This document shows positions 9,844 through 18,709 of a stretch of DNA of 57,973 nucleotides, piece after piece. Below the pieces are notes generated by a model. That model was given only the letters and a program-made list of their open reading frames with translations. It was not told where the DNA came from and searched no databases. Origin of the DNA: Nostoc sp. LPT (GTDB lineage: Bacteria; Cyanobacteriota; Cyanobacteriia; Cyanobacteriales; Nostocaceae); contig NZ_JABXKF010000001.1 in NCBI RefSeq assembly GCF_017115165.1, positions 1 to 57,973 on the forward strand, given 5' to 3'. A program made the translations under genes and the position numbers. The first letter of the stretch is position 1, and every line of letters starts with the position of its first letter.

Positions 9844-11601
9844 TTGGCTTCTCTCTATTATATGCAGCTTCATATTAAATTGGTATCAGGCGATCGCGCC
9901 CCTGATAAAGTATTAATTAGTCAAAGTCAAGGTGAAGCACCTTTTCGGGTAACAGGCACTTGGACAAAAATTGGCCCCAAAAAGCACCCAACGCTACACA
10001 TCATGACAAATAGCTACCCCGCCAGTAAACTAACCATTGATTACAGTATTCGGCTGTCTCCCATTAAACCAGGTCAAAATAGTGACGGCACAGAGCAGAC
10101 AATTAGACAAGCAATTCGAGAAAAATCAGAAGAAGAAACTCTAACAAATGCTTACTTAGAAATTAAGGATGGGTTACACAAGGGAGCAGAACAGTTAATT
10201 TTCTTTGCTCAGGATAAAGCTTTTCTACGTCAGTTACAGGAAAAATTGACCACTGGTAAAGAAGCTCTTCTAAAAAGGGGAGAGGTGGAAGTTTTGGATC
10301 AAAGTATATCACCCGATCAGCGATTGAAATTAGTCAAACCGCCACGACGAGATGAAGTTCGAGTTTTCCTGATGACTTCTTCAGGCGCAAGAGGTGTTTC
10401 TTTCCCGAAAACAGATTGCATTATAGCTGCAATTCCCCGATTTAATATTGAAGCCGCTTTAATGGAAGTCGCACAATTAATTTATCGGGGTCGAGGAATG
10501 TATACACATCCAGAAACCGGAATGGAAGTTTCTGGAGATAACAAAGCTAGACGGTTAGTTATGCTAATCAATGATTTCATCATTGAAAGAGAGGACATTG
10601 ACCCTAAAAGACTATGGTTGCGTCAGTCAAGTGATCTATTGACTCTGCTGGTAATGTTGCGCTCTACAATTTATACTCGCATTAAAGGTGATGCAGGACT
10701 TAATAAAAACCGAATTGCATTTGTACCCGTTGGCTCTGTTGGGGATGAAGAATTGTTGCGTTTGATGTCTGATGATTTATTAGATTTCTTGCGTGAAGCC
10801 AAAGTTTTTATCAGTGATAGTCACCATCAAGAAGCAAAAGCAATTGTGAAAAGGGCGGAGCAGTTAAGTACAAACATTTTTAAACATTTTGACTTGAGAG
10901 GTCAATCATTAAAGAGAAATGCCAAGTCGTATGCAAATTATCAAACCTTACAAGCTTTGGTTAAAGCTGTCTCTAGGATTCAGAGTTCTTTATTGCCATC
11001 TTTAGATAATGATGCGCTAGAGATACCTGATAGTCTAACTTGTATAGGCCCTTTCTGGATAGAAGATTGGTGCGATCGCCAAACTGAAGAAATATTTAGC
11101 TTTGAAGCATGGAAAGCTGATATTAAACAAAATAGTAGTCGTCTTTTAGGATCGCTAAAAGAAATTGCTGAAAGCAAGAAATTCAAATTCCCTTCAAAAC
11201 TCAAACGTCCTGCCAACGAACTATATAAACTATTGAGTCGGGAACAAGAAGGATTTGTGATTGAATCTTCCACACGTCAAGCATTGAGAACTAAAAATAT
11301 AGTTATTGGATTACCTCTAGACTATCCCCATTTCTGGAATGAGCAATCAGAAGACGACATTCGCCAACAGGTATTAGAAGATCCGCAAGCTTGGAGAAGT
11401 GCGCTAGGACGTTCTTTAACTCCTCAAGGCTTAATCATACCTGTAGTACCTCACTATCGAACAGTTCCTTGGGTAGCTGTGGCAGGTAGACGGATTTTTA
11501 CACAATTAGAAACAGTTTTTAGCGATCGCTACTTTATGGCATCCAGTGAATTAAATCTTCTCAATACCATCTTGCTTGAAGATGAAGCAGATAACAAATA
11601 G
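9844..11601 (+). pseudogene. SF2 helicase, 3' part, separated by the IS
   Basis: The frame opens inside the insertion element; native sequence starts at 9889 (GDRAPDKV). In restored numbering it holds a motif IV-like AEQLIFFAQD, motif V SSGARGVSFP (from about 915) and motif VI QLIYRGRG (947-954, Arg951 and Arg953). Together with the Walker motifs in the 5' half, this completes a two-lobed SF2 helicase closest in style to the DinG/XPD type. The remaining 370 residues are a C-terminal region of unknown fold ending RYFMASSELNLLNTILLED. The last 430 bp are duplicated at 13310-13745. On its own this half lacks the ATP-binding lobe and cannot be a helicase. Confidence 0.75.
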
Positions 11602-11611
11602 TTAATGTAAG

Positions 11612-11782
11612 CTATATTTGTCATAACCGTCTTCCTGCTGATTGGCTATTAGACGAAGCTTGTCCTGTCGCACCTGAATTGGTCATCGAAATCATTTCAG
11701 CTGGTCAAACTTTTGGTGAAATTGCCGAAAAAGCGACTGATTATCTGAAAGCTGATGTTTCTCGTGTTTAGGTAGTTGATAC
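11612..11782 (+). pseudogene. Uma2 gene fragment, partial copy of 2268-2843
   Basis: About 170 bp nearly identical to about 2534-2704 of the upstream Uma2 gene (shared words such as CGTCTTCCTGCTGATTGG). It lacks both ends. At the position of SRVWVVD a TGG is changed to TAG, so the copy is dead. It abuts the helicase stop codon directly. Confidence 0.85.
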
Positions 11783-11815
11783 CTATTGCATTGTTCAGCT
11801 TCGCAGAGTATCTAG

Positions 11816-13099
11816 TCACTCTAGAAAAGAGTCATTCGGAACTAACAGAGTGAGAATTCCACCAACTAGTAGTGTTGCTGCCATTACAAGCAACCCTCCA
11901 GTAAAACTATTAGTGGCATCTTTAACTAAGCCGATAACGTAGGGAGCTACAAATCCTCTCAAATTGCCCACAGAGTTAATCAAAGCTAAGGAGCCAGCAG
12001 CAGCAGTACCGCTTAAAAAGGCGGTGGGTAAAGCCCAAAATGGCCCTAAAGCTCCCCAAATTCCTAATGCTGCCAACGAAAGGGATGCTAGAGCAGTCAC
12101 AGGCTGATGAAAGTAAGCACTAAGAACTAATCCAAATGCCCCAATGAAAGCACAGATAGCAACATGAGCGCGGCGTTCTTTAGTTTGGTCTGAGTGATTA
12201 CTAATAAAGACCATTCCCAGCGCACCTACTAAATAGGGAATAGCTGAGGTAAATCCTACCCACAGGTCGCTTAATCCAGAAAAACTTTTAATAATTTGTG
12301 GTAGCCAGAAACTAATACCATAAAGACCAATTACTAGAGTGAAATAAATTAGACTCAGTAGCCAAACTTTAGGATTGACAAGAGCTTGGAGTAAGGTGTA
12401 ATTGTTGTGACTAGTTTTACGCTCGTATTCTAAGCGCAATCTCTCCTAGAGCCAGAAACGCTCCTCTGGTTCCAACCATTGAGCTTGCTCTGGACGTTCG
12501 CATAGATAACTCAGCACTACAAAACCCATAACGATGGCGGGTAAACCCTCTACTAGAAATAACCACTGCCAACCCCTTAATCCGGCAATTCCATGTAGAG
12601 TGAGTAGCAGACCAGAAAGGGGCGCTCCTACAACCCCAGCTATAGCAGTTGCTGCCATAAACGAAGCTATGGTTTTAGCGCGTTGAATTGTGGGAAACCA
12701 ATATGTGAGGTAAAGAATAATCCCAGGGAAAAAACCAGCTTCTGCAATTCCCAAGAAAAAACGCAACAAGTAAAAGCTCAAAGGGCTTTTGACAAACATC
12801 ATCCCGACGGCAATTACTCCCCAAGTGATGACAATCCGGGCAATCCAAACCCTAGCACCAATTCTTTCTAAGATCAGGTTACTAGGAATTTCAAACAAAA
12901 AGTAGCCCAGAAAAAAGACCCCTGAGCCTAAACCATAAACTGTGGAACTAAAGCCCAAATCCTGATTCATTTGCAAGGCTGCAAACCCGACATTAACCCG
13001 ATCTAAATAAGCAATGACATAAAGTACAAACAATAAGGGAATAAGCCGCCGACTTACTTTGTTTAATACCTTTTGTTGGAACGTTTTATCTGAGGTCAT
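11816..13099 (-). pseudogene. MFS transporter (anion:cation symporter type) with in-frame TAG
   Basis: The whole reading frame spans 427 codons, the normal length of ACS-family major facilitator permeases (organic-anion/proton symporters such as hexuronate, tartrate and phthalate carriers). A single TAG at 12446-12448 stops it after EPEERFWL; the same frame continues ERLRLEYERKTSH. The N-terminal half has the family marks YLDRVNVGFA, GYFLFEIPSN and RFFLGIAEAGFFPG. The C-terminal half supplies the last six membrane spans (FWLPQIIKSFSGL onwards). The halves keep one frame and good hydrophobicity, so the nonsense change looks recent. Substrate not determinable. Confidence 0.85.
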
Positions 13100-13309
13100 C
13101 TTAGTTATCCGATATTATCCCTTGCGGTTGCTGTTGTTCAAATTTAAGTAATCGCCTTTGAGCAAGGTATGGTTATGTCTATATTGATTGCTCTACTTCT
13201 AAATACAGATTACAGCATCAGATGAAGCTCACTTGCATTTATATTTTGGGGAAACCCAAAGACTGGTGGTCATTTTCACGCTAGGGCGCAACGAAGAATG
13301 TCGGGACAT

Positions 13310-13745
13310 TTTCAATTTTCCCTCAAAACTCAAATGTTCTGCTAACGAACTGTATAAACTATTGAGTCGAGAACAAGAGGGATTTGTGATTGAATCTTCC
13401 ACACGTCAAGCATTGAAAACTAAAAACATAGTTATTGCCTTACCTCTAGACTATCCCCATTTCTGGAATGAACAATCAGAAGATGACATCCGCCAACAGG
13501 TATTAGAAGATCCGTAAGCTTGGAGAAGCGCGCTAGAACGTTCTCTAACTCCTCAAGGTTTAATTATACCTGTAGTACCTCACTATTGAACGGTTCCTTG
13601 GATAGCTGTGGCAGGTAGACGGATTTTTATAGAATTAGAAACAGTTTTTAGTGATCGCTACTTTATGGCATCCAGTGAACTGAATCTTTTGAACACCATT
13701 CTGCTGGAAGATAAAGCAGATAACAAATAGTTAATGTACGCTATA
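13310..13745 (+). pseudogene. Duplicated 3' end of the helicase gene
   Basis: 436 bp closely match 11187-11616, including 15 bp past the stop codon. The copy carries stops where the parent has sense codons: CAA to TAA at 13515-13517 (EDP then stop) and CGA to TGA in PHYRTVPW at about 13587. It is therefore non-coding debris. It lies on the far side of the MFS pseudogene from its parent. Confidence 0.88.
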
Positions 13746-13821
13746 GACAAGGCCTAGTAAGTCACGGCGTAACGTAAATAGAGTAACCATTTAAAAACTC
13801 TAAAAATCCCATTCCATAATA

Positions 13822-13849
13822 CTTTTGACTTTTGACTTTTGGCTTTTGA
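13822..13849 (+). repeat. Heptanucleotide tandem repeat (CTTTTGA x4)
   Basis: Four consecutive 7-bp units, CTTTTGA with one CTTTTGG, in the 246-bp gap before the SDR gene. This is the cyanobacterial short tandemly repeated repetitive type. Nothing else was recognised in the gap. Confidence 0.8.
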
Positions 13850-13991
13850 TTTCCGCCTTGCGGTACTAGCCTTTTTTCTAGGTTTTCTTGCCTGTGACTT
13901 TGTGAGAGGATTGACCCAGTATTTAAACAAAGCTTAAGCATACTGTTTTTAAATACATCGTAGATCCCAAATTCAATAGGAGTGGCTAACA

Positions 13992-14741
13992 GTGGTAAAT
14001 AGCGAACTGAAAAATAAAGTAGCCTTGATTACTGGCGCAAATAAGGGTCTTGGACTGGAGATGAGTCGTCAACTGGGACAACATGGATTGACAATTCTGA
14101 TCGCAGCCCGAAATTTAGAAGCAGCAAAAACGGCAGCTACTAACTTGCATAATGAAGGAGTCTCGGCTGTAGCGATCGCTCTTGACATAACTGACAGTAC
14201 TCAAATTCAGTCTGCTTTTCAAGAGATTAGTGACTCTTTTGGTAAATTGGATATCTTGATTAATAATGCAGGTGTGTTTCTAGATGGCGACTGGTTAATC
14301 AGTAATGCCACTTCTGTTTCAATAAACATTATTTGACAGACATTCAACACCAACTTTTTTGGCTTGGTTGAACTGACTCAAATACTGCTACCGTTAATTT
14401 TAAACAGTCCTAGTGGTCGAATTGTCAATATGTCTAGTATTGAAGCCTCATTGACACTTCATGCTACTCCTAATTCACCAATTTATGACTCTAAACCATT
14501 TGCTTACAATGCTTCTAAAGCAGCAGTCAACGCATTCACCATCCATTTAGCCCATGAGTTACGCAATACTCCTGTGAAAATTAATAGCGCTCATCCAGGT
14601 TGGGTGAAAACTGAATTGGGCGGTGAAGGCGCAATGATGGATATTGCAGAAGGGGCGAAAACGGGCGTTGAGTTAGCGATCCTCCCTGACGATGGGCCGA
14701 GTGGTGGCTTTTTTCATCTTGGTGAACCAGTACCTTGGTAA
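13992..14741 (+). pseudogene. Short-chain dehydrogenase/reductase with in-frame TGA
   Basis: The frame is 249 codons, classical SDR length, starting at a GTG with AGGAGTGG upstream (13978-13985). The N-terminus has the NAD(P)-binding TGANKGLG motif and LINNAG. A TGA at 14334-14336 interrupts ...VSINII / QTFNTNFFG; homologous SDRs normally read I-R-Q-T-F here, so CGA to TGA is likely. Downstream in the same frame are the Ser of IVNMSSIEAS and the catalytic pair in YNASKAAVN, then HPGWVKTELGG. Everything except the stop looks functional. Substrate unknown; related cyanobacterial SDRs are annotated only as NAD(P)-dependent oxidoreductases. Confidence 0.87.
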
Positions 14742-14860
14742 AAAGTTTAGCCAATAAGGTGGGTGTCTCTATCAAAGTGGCATCCGCTTCCTATTCCTAA
14801 TACTAAGTCTACTTCAAGAGATAGGATCTACTAAAAGAGTAGGATTTTAGGAGTAGACCT

Positions 14861-15481
14861 CTGTCTTTACAATTTATTACTGTTCCCACAGCAACTTCTC
14901 AACCCCCAGCAGGCTTAATTGTCACTTTACATGGTTGGGGTGCTAATGCTGAGGATGTAGCATCTTTGTTACCTTTGCTCAACTTACCCGATTACCAGTT
15001 TGTATTACCCAACGCACCTTATCCTTATCCCTATTCCCCTATAGGGAGGGCATGGTATGACCTGCGGGTAGAAAATATGTATCAAGGGTTGGCAGAAAGT
15101 CGGCAACTGCTAACAGATTTCTTGAAATCTTTAGAAAGTACTACTGGCATACCTTTGTCACGTACCATTTTGAGTGGATTTTCTCAAGGCGGAGCAATGA
15201 CTTTAGATGTCGGCTCAAAATTGCCCTTAGCAGGTTTAGTTGTCATGAGCGGGTATTTACATCCTGACGCACTAACGGCAGCTAAAAGTGGGATTCCACC
15301 GACTTTAATCACTCACGGTAGATATGATGAAGTTGTGCCCTTACAAGCTGCTTTGAAGGCACAAGAAACTCTAAAGTCTCTAGGAGTGGCAGTAGAATAC
15401 CACGAATTTGATATGGGGCATGAAATAGATCCAAAAACGTTAGAGGTACTACGAAATTTCGTTGTAAATACAATTGCTTAG
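14861..15481 (+). CDS. Alpha/beta hydrolase (phospholipase/carboxylesterase family)
   Basis: The protein has the fold marks of small carboxylesterases: LHGWGANAED at the oxyanion-hole strand, the nucleophile elbow GFSQGGAM, the Asp in HGRYDEVVP and the His in FDMGHEI. The HGWG segment is encoded at about 14930, upstream of the nearest TTG start (14966), so the real N-terminus must be earlier. The frame is open from 14843 but contains no ATG, GTG or TTG there. A CTG at 14861, 7 nt after AGGAG (14849-14853), gives the expected start LSLQFITVP and is the best candidate. Either CTG is used or the start codon was lost. It likely hydrolyses short acyl esters in the cytoplasm. Confidence 0.75.
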   Translation: MSLQFITVPTATSQPPAGLIVTLHGWGANAEDVASLLPLLNLPDYQFVLPNAPYPYPYSPIGRAWYDLRVENMYQGLAESRQLLTDFLKSLESTTGIPLSRTILSGFSQGGAMTLDVGSKLPLAGLVVMSGYLHPDALTAAKSGIPPTLITHGRYDEVVPLQAALKAQETLKSLGVAVEYHEFDMGHEIDPKTLEVLRNFVVNTIA

Positions 15482-15636
15482 TCAGGATTACGAATTTTTC
15501 ATAAATTCTGGTACAAATTCTGACAATTTTCACGAACTTAATGACTTCTAATGAGTAATATATATTGGGTGGCTGCGAAAGAGCGCAACTTAACCCATGC
15601 TGAAGGCAAGTGCTGGATAAGGGAGGGGCAAGTATT

Positions 15637-15849
15637 ATGACAACTCTAAGCATTTCCCAAAAAGAAATTGCTGCCATGAGTGCAGTAGAAGTAGAAGAAT
15701 TAGCTACACGTCTGGAACTGGATAATTATAGTAATGCTTTTGAGGGTTTAAATGATTGGCATCTATTGCGAGCGATCGCATTTCAGCGTCCAGAGTTAGT
15801 TGAACCTTATATCTACCTCTTAGACTTGGAACCCTACGATGAAGCGTAG
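15637..15849 (+). CDS. Small conserved cyanobacterial protein (DUF2555-like)
   Basis: 70 aa from the ATG at 15637, with GGGAGGGG at 15621-15628 as ribosome-binding site; a longer start at 15610 is less likely. The sequence (EIAAMSAVEVEELATRLE, then NAFEGLNDWHLLRAIAFQ) is acidic and helical. It resembles the DUF2555 family of cyanobacteria, from memory rather than a search. It lies 117 bp upstream of coaBC on the same strand. No function assigned. Confidence 0.7.
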   Translation: MTTLSISQKEIAAMSAVEVEELATRLELDNYSNAFEGLNDWHLLRAIAFQRPELVEPYIYLLDLEPYDEA

Positions 15850-15869
15850 TTGAGGTTGAGAGTTAGGAA

Positions 15870-15889
15870 AGACGCGATTAATCGCGTCT
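15870..15889. repeat. 20-bp perfect palindrome between the DUF2555-like gene and coaBC
   Basis: Palindrome centred on CGCGATTAATCGCG. It could fold as a hairpin but has no T-run, so it is more likely a dispersed repeat than a terminator. Confidence 0.6.
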
Positions 15890-15966
15890 GTAGAAGAATT
15901 AGGAGTTGGAAATTAATATTCGTAACTACTTGCTCCTAAGTTACTACTTACTCCTAACTTTTTACC

Positions 15967-17178
15967 ATGACTAATCCAAAATTGAACAGGGTTCTCATTG
16001 GTGTAGGTGGCGGTATCGCCGCCTACAAAATCTGCGAACTAGTTTCGACGCTGTTTAAAACCGGGGTGCAAGTCCGAGTCATCCTCACCCGTTCGGCGCA
16101 AGAATTTATCACGCCTCTGACTTTAGCCACTCTATCTCGTCATCCCGCCTATACAGATGATGATTTTTGGCAACCAACTCACTCTCGTCCGTTGCATATT
16201 GAGTTGGGTGAATGGGCAGATGTCATGGTAATTGCCCCTTTGACAGCTAATACATTAGCAAAGTTAGCCTACGGAATGGCGGATAATTTACTCACAAATA
16301 CCGTGCTGGCTTCTACTTGTCCCGTGCTGTTAGCACCGGCAATGAATACTGATATGTGGGAACAGCGATCGGTGCAACGGAATTGGCAACAGTTATTGAC
16401 AGATAGCCGATATCATGGAATGAATACAGCATCAGGGTTATTAGCGTGCGATCGCATCGGTGCTGGTAGATTAGCAGAACCTCCAGAAATTTTGGCTCAC
16501 ATCCAATCGTTGTTACACACTCAAGGCAAACGAGATTTAGTAGGTAAACGAGTCTTAATTAGCGCTGGGGGAACGCGAGAGTATCTTGACCCAGTGAGGT
16601 TTATTGGTAATCCTTCCACAGGTAAAATGGGATTGGCGCTATCTCAAGCAGCATTTCACCGAGGTGCAAGTGTCACCCTAGTACATGGCCCGGCTAATTG
16701 GGATGTGCCATTGGGAGTACAAGCAATTCCCGTTGTTAGTGCCGACGAAATGCAACACGTCATGGTGGAATGTTTACCCAACGCTGATGTAATTGTGATG
16801 TCAGCAGCCGTGGCAGATGTGAAACCACGAGATTATAGTACAGAGAAATTGCCCAAGCGATCGCTCCCCCAAGCTTTACCTTTAGAACCCGTACCAGATA
16901 TAGTCGCCCAATTAGCACAACAGAAACAACCACATCAAATATTAATTGGTTTTGCAGCACAAACTGGAGATATTGTCAAACCTGCATTAGAAAAGTTACA
17001 CAGTAAAAAACTCGATGCTATTGTTGCCAATCCCATCGATCGAGCTGATAGTGGTTTTGGTAGCGATAATAATCAAGCGATATTTTTAGATAGCCAAAGA
17101 AATCAATTGGAAATTGCACCTTGTTCTAAATTAGAAATGGCACATCAATTATTTGATTTTGTGATTACGGAATTTTAG
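15967..17178 (+). CDS. coaBC: Bifunctional phosphopantothenoylcysteine decarboxylase/phosphopantothenate-cysteine ligase
   Basis: 403 aa, the normal length for bacterial CoaBC (Dfp). It makes 4'-phosphopantetheine in coenzyme A synthesis. The FMN-dependent decarboxylase (CoaC) occupies roughly residues 1-185: [10 protein letters not shown], the His of [11 protein letters not shown], the PAMNTDMW substrate motif, and [15 protein letters not shown] with the catalytic Cys. The ligase (CoaB) follows with [18 protein letters not shown] and NPSTGKMG, then [13 protein letters not shown] and the KLPKR lysines. The ATG at 15967 is in an AT-rich context without a strong Shine-Dalgarno. Cytoplasmic and essential in most bacteria; intact here. 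Confidence 0.96.
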   Translation: MTNPKLNRVLIGVGGGIAAYKICELVSTLFKTGVQVRVILTRSAQEFITPLTLATLSRHPAYTDDDFWQPTHSRPLHIELGEWADVMVIAPLTANTLAKLAYGMADNLLTNTVLASTCPVLLAPAMNTDMWEQRSVQRNWQQLLTDSRYHGMNTASGLLACDRIGAGRLAEPPEILAHIQSLLHTQGKRDLVGKRVLISAGGTREYLDPVRFIGNPSTGKMGLALSQAAFHRGASVTLVHGPANWDVPLGVQAIPVVSADEMQHVMVECLPNADVIVMSAAVADVKPRDYSTEKLPKRSLPQALPLEPVPDIVAQLAQQKQPHQILIGFAAQTGDIVKPALEKLHSKKLDAIVANPIDRADSGFGSDNNQAIFLDSQRNQLEIAPCSKLEMAHQLFDFVITEF

Positions 17179-17495
17179 ATTTTAAATTTTGGATTGAAAT
17201 AAAATAGGGATGATTTTTGTGGGGTGGGCATCCAGAGCGCCCAAAAATACAAGGGATAGGCCGAAAAGCCCATCCTAAAAAACTAGCAAAACATCCTACT
17301 TTCTTTGCAATGAGCGATTCTTCACTCGCGGCTAGTCAGAATAAGTTGGTAACAAACAAAACCATAGCTAGTAACAGAGCGAACGCAGAACGGATCGCGT
17401 ACTGAAAGATTGTTTTTTTTTCCTGATAATCTGAAACAAAAGTATCATTAAATACTGATATTAGAATATCAATATATTTCCACAGTCCGAAACTG
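17179..17495. other. Intergenic region with dispersed hairpin-type repeats
   Basis: 317 bp without a convincing gene. It contains a GGGGTGGGCATCC-type repeat segment (17219-17232) related to the hairpins at 24267-24317, then an AT-rich stretch. A minus-strand frame over 17336-17539 has one hydrophobic end but overlaps the start of the next gene and has no homology I recognise. Confidence 0.5.
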
Positions 17496-18266
17496 ATGAA
17501 ACAACTAGCAACCGAATCATCACCCACCTGGCGTTTCATCCCAACGCTTCAGACATCAGGCGCAGTGCAAATGGCGATCGATGCTTGGTTGTTCAACCAA
17601 TGTGAAAACGGACAACATCCGCCTACCTTGCGTTTTTATACTTGGTATCCCTATGCTCTTTCCTTGGGATATCTGCAAAAACAATGGCCTGTCGAGTGGC
17701 ATAATCTGATTTACCAGGGACAGCCACTCGATCTAGTTCGTCGTCCAACGGGAGGTAGAGCTGTTCTGCACCAAGGGAACTTAACCTACGCTCTAATCAC
17801 CTCAGCTAGTACTGAAAAAAGCTGGGGTACTTATGAAAAAATCTGTAACTTTTTGATCCAAGGCTGGCAAACCTTGGGTATTGAGTTAAATTATGGTTCT
17901 GCTGGACGGGGTTATATTCACAATCCTAGTTGCTTCAACACAGCAACAGCAGCTGACTTAGTTACTGCCGATGGAAGTAAATTTATTGGTAGCGCCCAAC
18001 GTAAGGGAAGAAATACGATTCTTCAACACGGCTCGATGATTTTGTCTACAGACAAAGGTTTATTTCAGGAAATCTTTGAACAATCGGCTCCGTGGAATAC
18101 CTCACTTTGCAACACACACCAAGAGGACGGATGGATTGCAAAGATTGTGGATACATTGACAGAAACGGCAAAACAGTACTTTGGCATAGAACTAGTTACC
18201 CAACCATTCACCAATCTCGAATGGCAAGATATCCTCAAATTGCGATCGCTTTATCAAGTGCGTTAG
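17496..18266 (+). CDS. Lipoate-protein ligase / octanoyltransferase family protein (BPL/LplA/LipB fold)
   Basis: 256 aa. The family marks are RRPTGGRAVLHQGNLTYAL (about residues 87-105), the glycine-rich loop and TPQ-free start typical of the LplA/LipM side of the family. GSAQRKGRNTILQHGSMIL carries the active-site Lys region. Members attach lipoate or octanoate to the E2 and GcvH lipoyl domains in the cytoplasm. Cyanobacteria usually also have LipB and LipA, so a scavenging or accessory role is possible. The ATG at 17496 fits the conserved WRFIPTLQTSGAVQMAID beginning. Ligase and transferase cannot be told apart from the sequence alone. Confidence 0.85.
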   Translation: MKQLATESSPTWRFIPTLQTSGAVQMAIDAWLFNQCENGQHPPTLRFYTWYPYALSLGYLQKQWPVEWHNLIYQGQPLDLVRRPTGGRAVLHQGNLTYALITSASTEKSWGTYEKICNFLIQGWQTLGIELNYGSAGRGYIHNPSCFNTATAADLVTADGSKFIGSAQRKGRNTILQHGSMILSTDKGLFQEIFEQSAPWNTSLCNTHQEDGWIAKIVDTLTETAKQYFGIELVTQPFTNLEWQDILKLRSLYQVR

Positions 18267-18281
18267 CGTAGCTCACCGTAG

Positions 18282-18605
18282 TTATCGCCTATTCCAAAAC
18301 TTTAGTACTTTAGTTCCCAATTCTTTTGCCAAATGCTTGCTTAACCATTGTGCTGTCCAGCGTTCAAATAAATAGCCAACAAGGCGCGGACTATGGCTTA
18401 CCAATTCTTTGAAGCGATCGCTCCATTTGTGAGTCTGTCTCTGTTTGTGCGATCGTAATCTAGTAGCGTGCAGTCTCTTGAAAACACCACAGAGTCTTGG
18501 ATATTGTACGCGGATGCTGACTATGAGGGTTTTGCTCAAACCTATAGACCTGATAAGGTTTTGATATTTATCACACCTAGAAAGTATGTAACCCACCTTT
18601 GGCAT
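18282..18605 (-). pseudogene. IS630-type transposase remnant
   Basis: A 107-codon minus-strand frame. Only its C-terminal third is recognisable: PRLVGYLFERWTAQWLSKHL followed by AKELGTKV is the winged-helix segment of IS630 transposases. The rest is unrelated sequence, and the DDE domain is absent. It lies between the ligase gene and the AraC-type regulator. Confidence 0.65.
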
Positions 18606-18640
18606 TAGTTTTGTAAAGTAATTTTACAAAAACTAATGCC
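18601..18640. repeat. Near-perfect 17-bp inverted repeat
   Basis: Arms GGCATTAGTTTTGTAAA (18601-18617) and its complement with one extra A (18623-18640), loop GTAAT. It lies 70 bp upstream of the AraC-type regulator and next to the IS remnant. It could be an old element end, a hairpin in the leader, or an operator. Confidence 0.65.
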
Positions 18641-18709
18641 TTGCGTAAAACACAGACATAACTCTCTGAGTAATAGCTAGCAACTCAAAATAATAAATTT
18701 TGTGGAAGT

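Larger units (their letters stand above)
8757..9885. mobile_element. IS630-family insertion sequence inside the helicase gene
   Basis: The element is about 1129 bp with 25-bp perfect terminal inverted repeats at 8757-8781 and 9861-9885 (outer bases TACCAATTTAATATG). It carries two overlapping minus-strand transposase frames. TCA is present directly outside both ends (8754-8756 and 9886-9888). The usual IS630 target is a duplicated TA, and TA is also the first dinucleotide of each end. Deleting the element plus one TCA joins the two helicase halves in frame; deleting down to one TA does not. Confidence 0.9.

Noticed and set aside
12446..12448. Pyrrolysine or programmed readthrough at the MFS TAG
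   Set aside because: No stimulatory element or family precedent; neighbouring genes also carry nonsense changes, so decay is simpler.
14966..15481. TTG at 14966 as esterase start
   Set aside because: It would remove the conserved LHGWGANAED strand needed for the fold.
17336..17539. Minus-strand frame with a hydrophobic C-terminus
   Set aside because: Overlaps the start of the lipoate ligase-like gene, has no recognisable family and no good ribosome-binding site.
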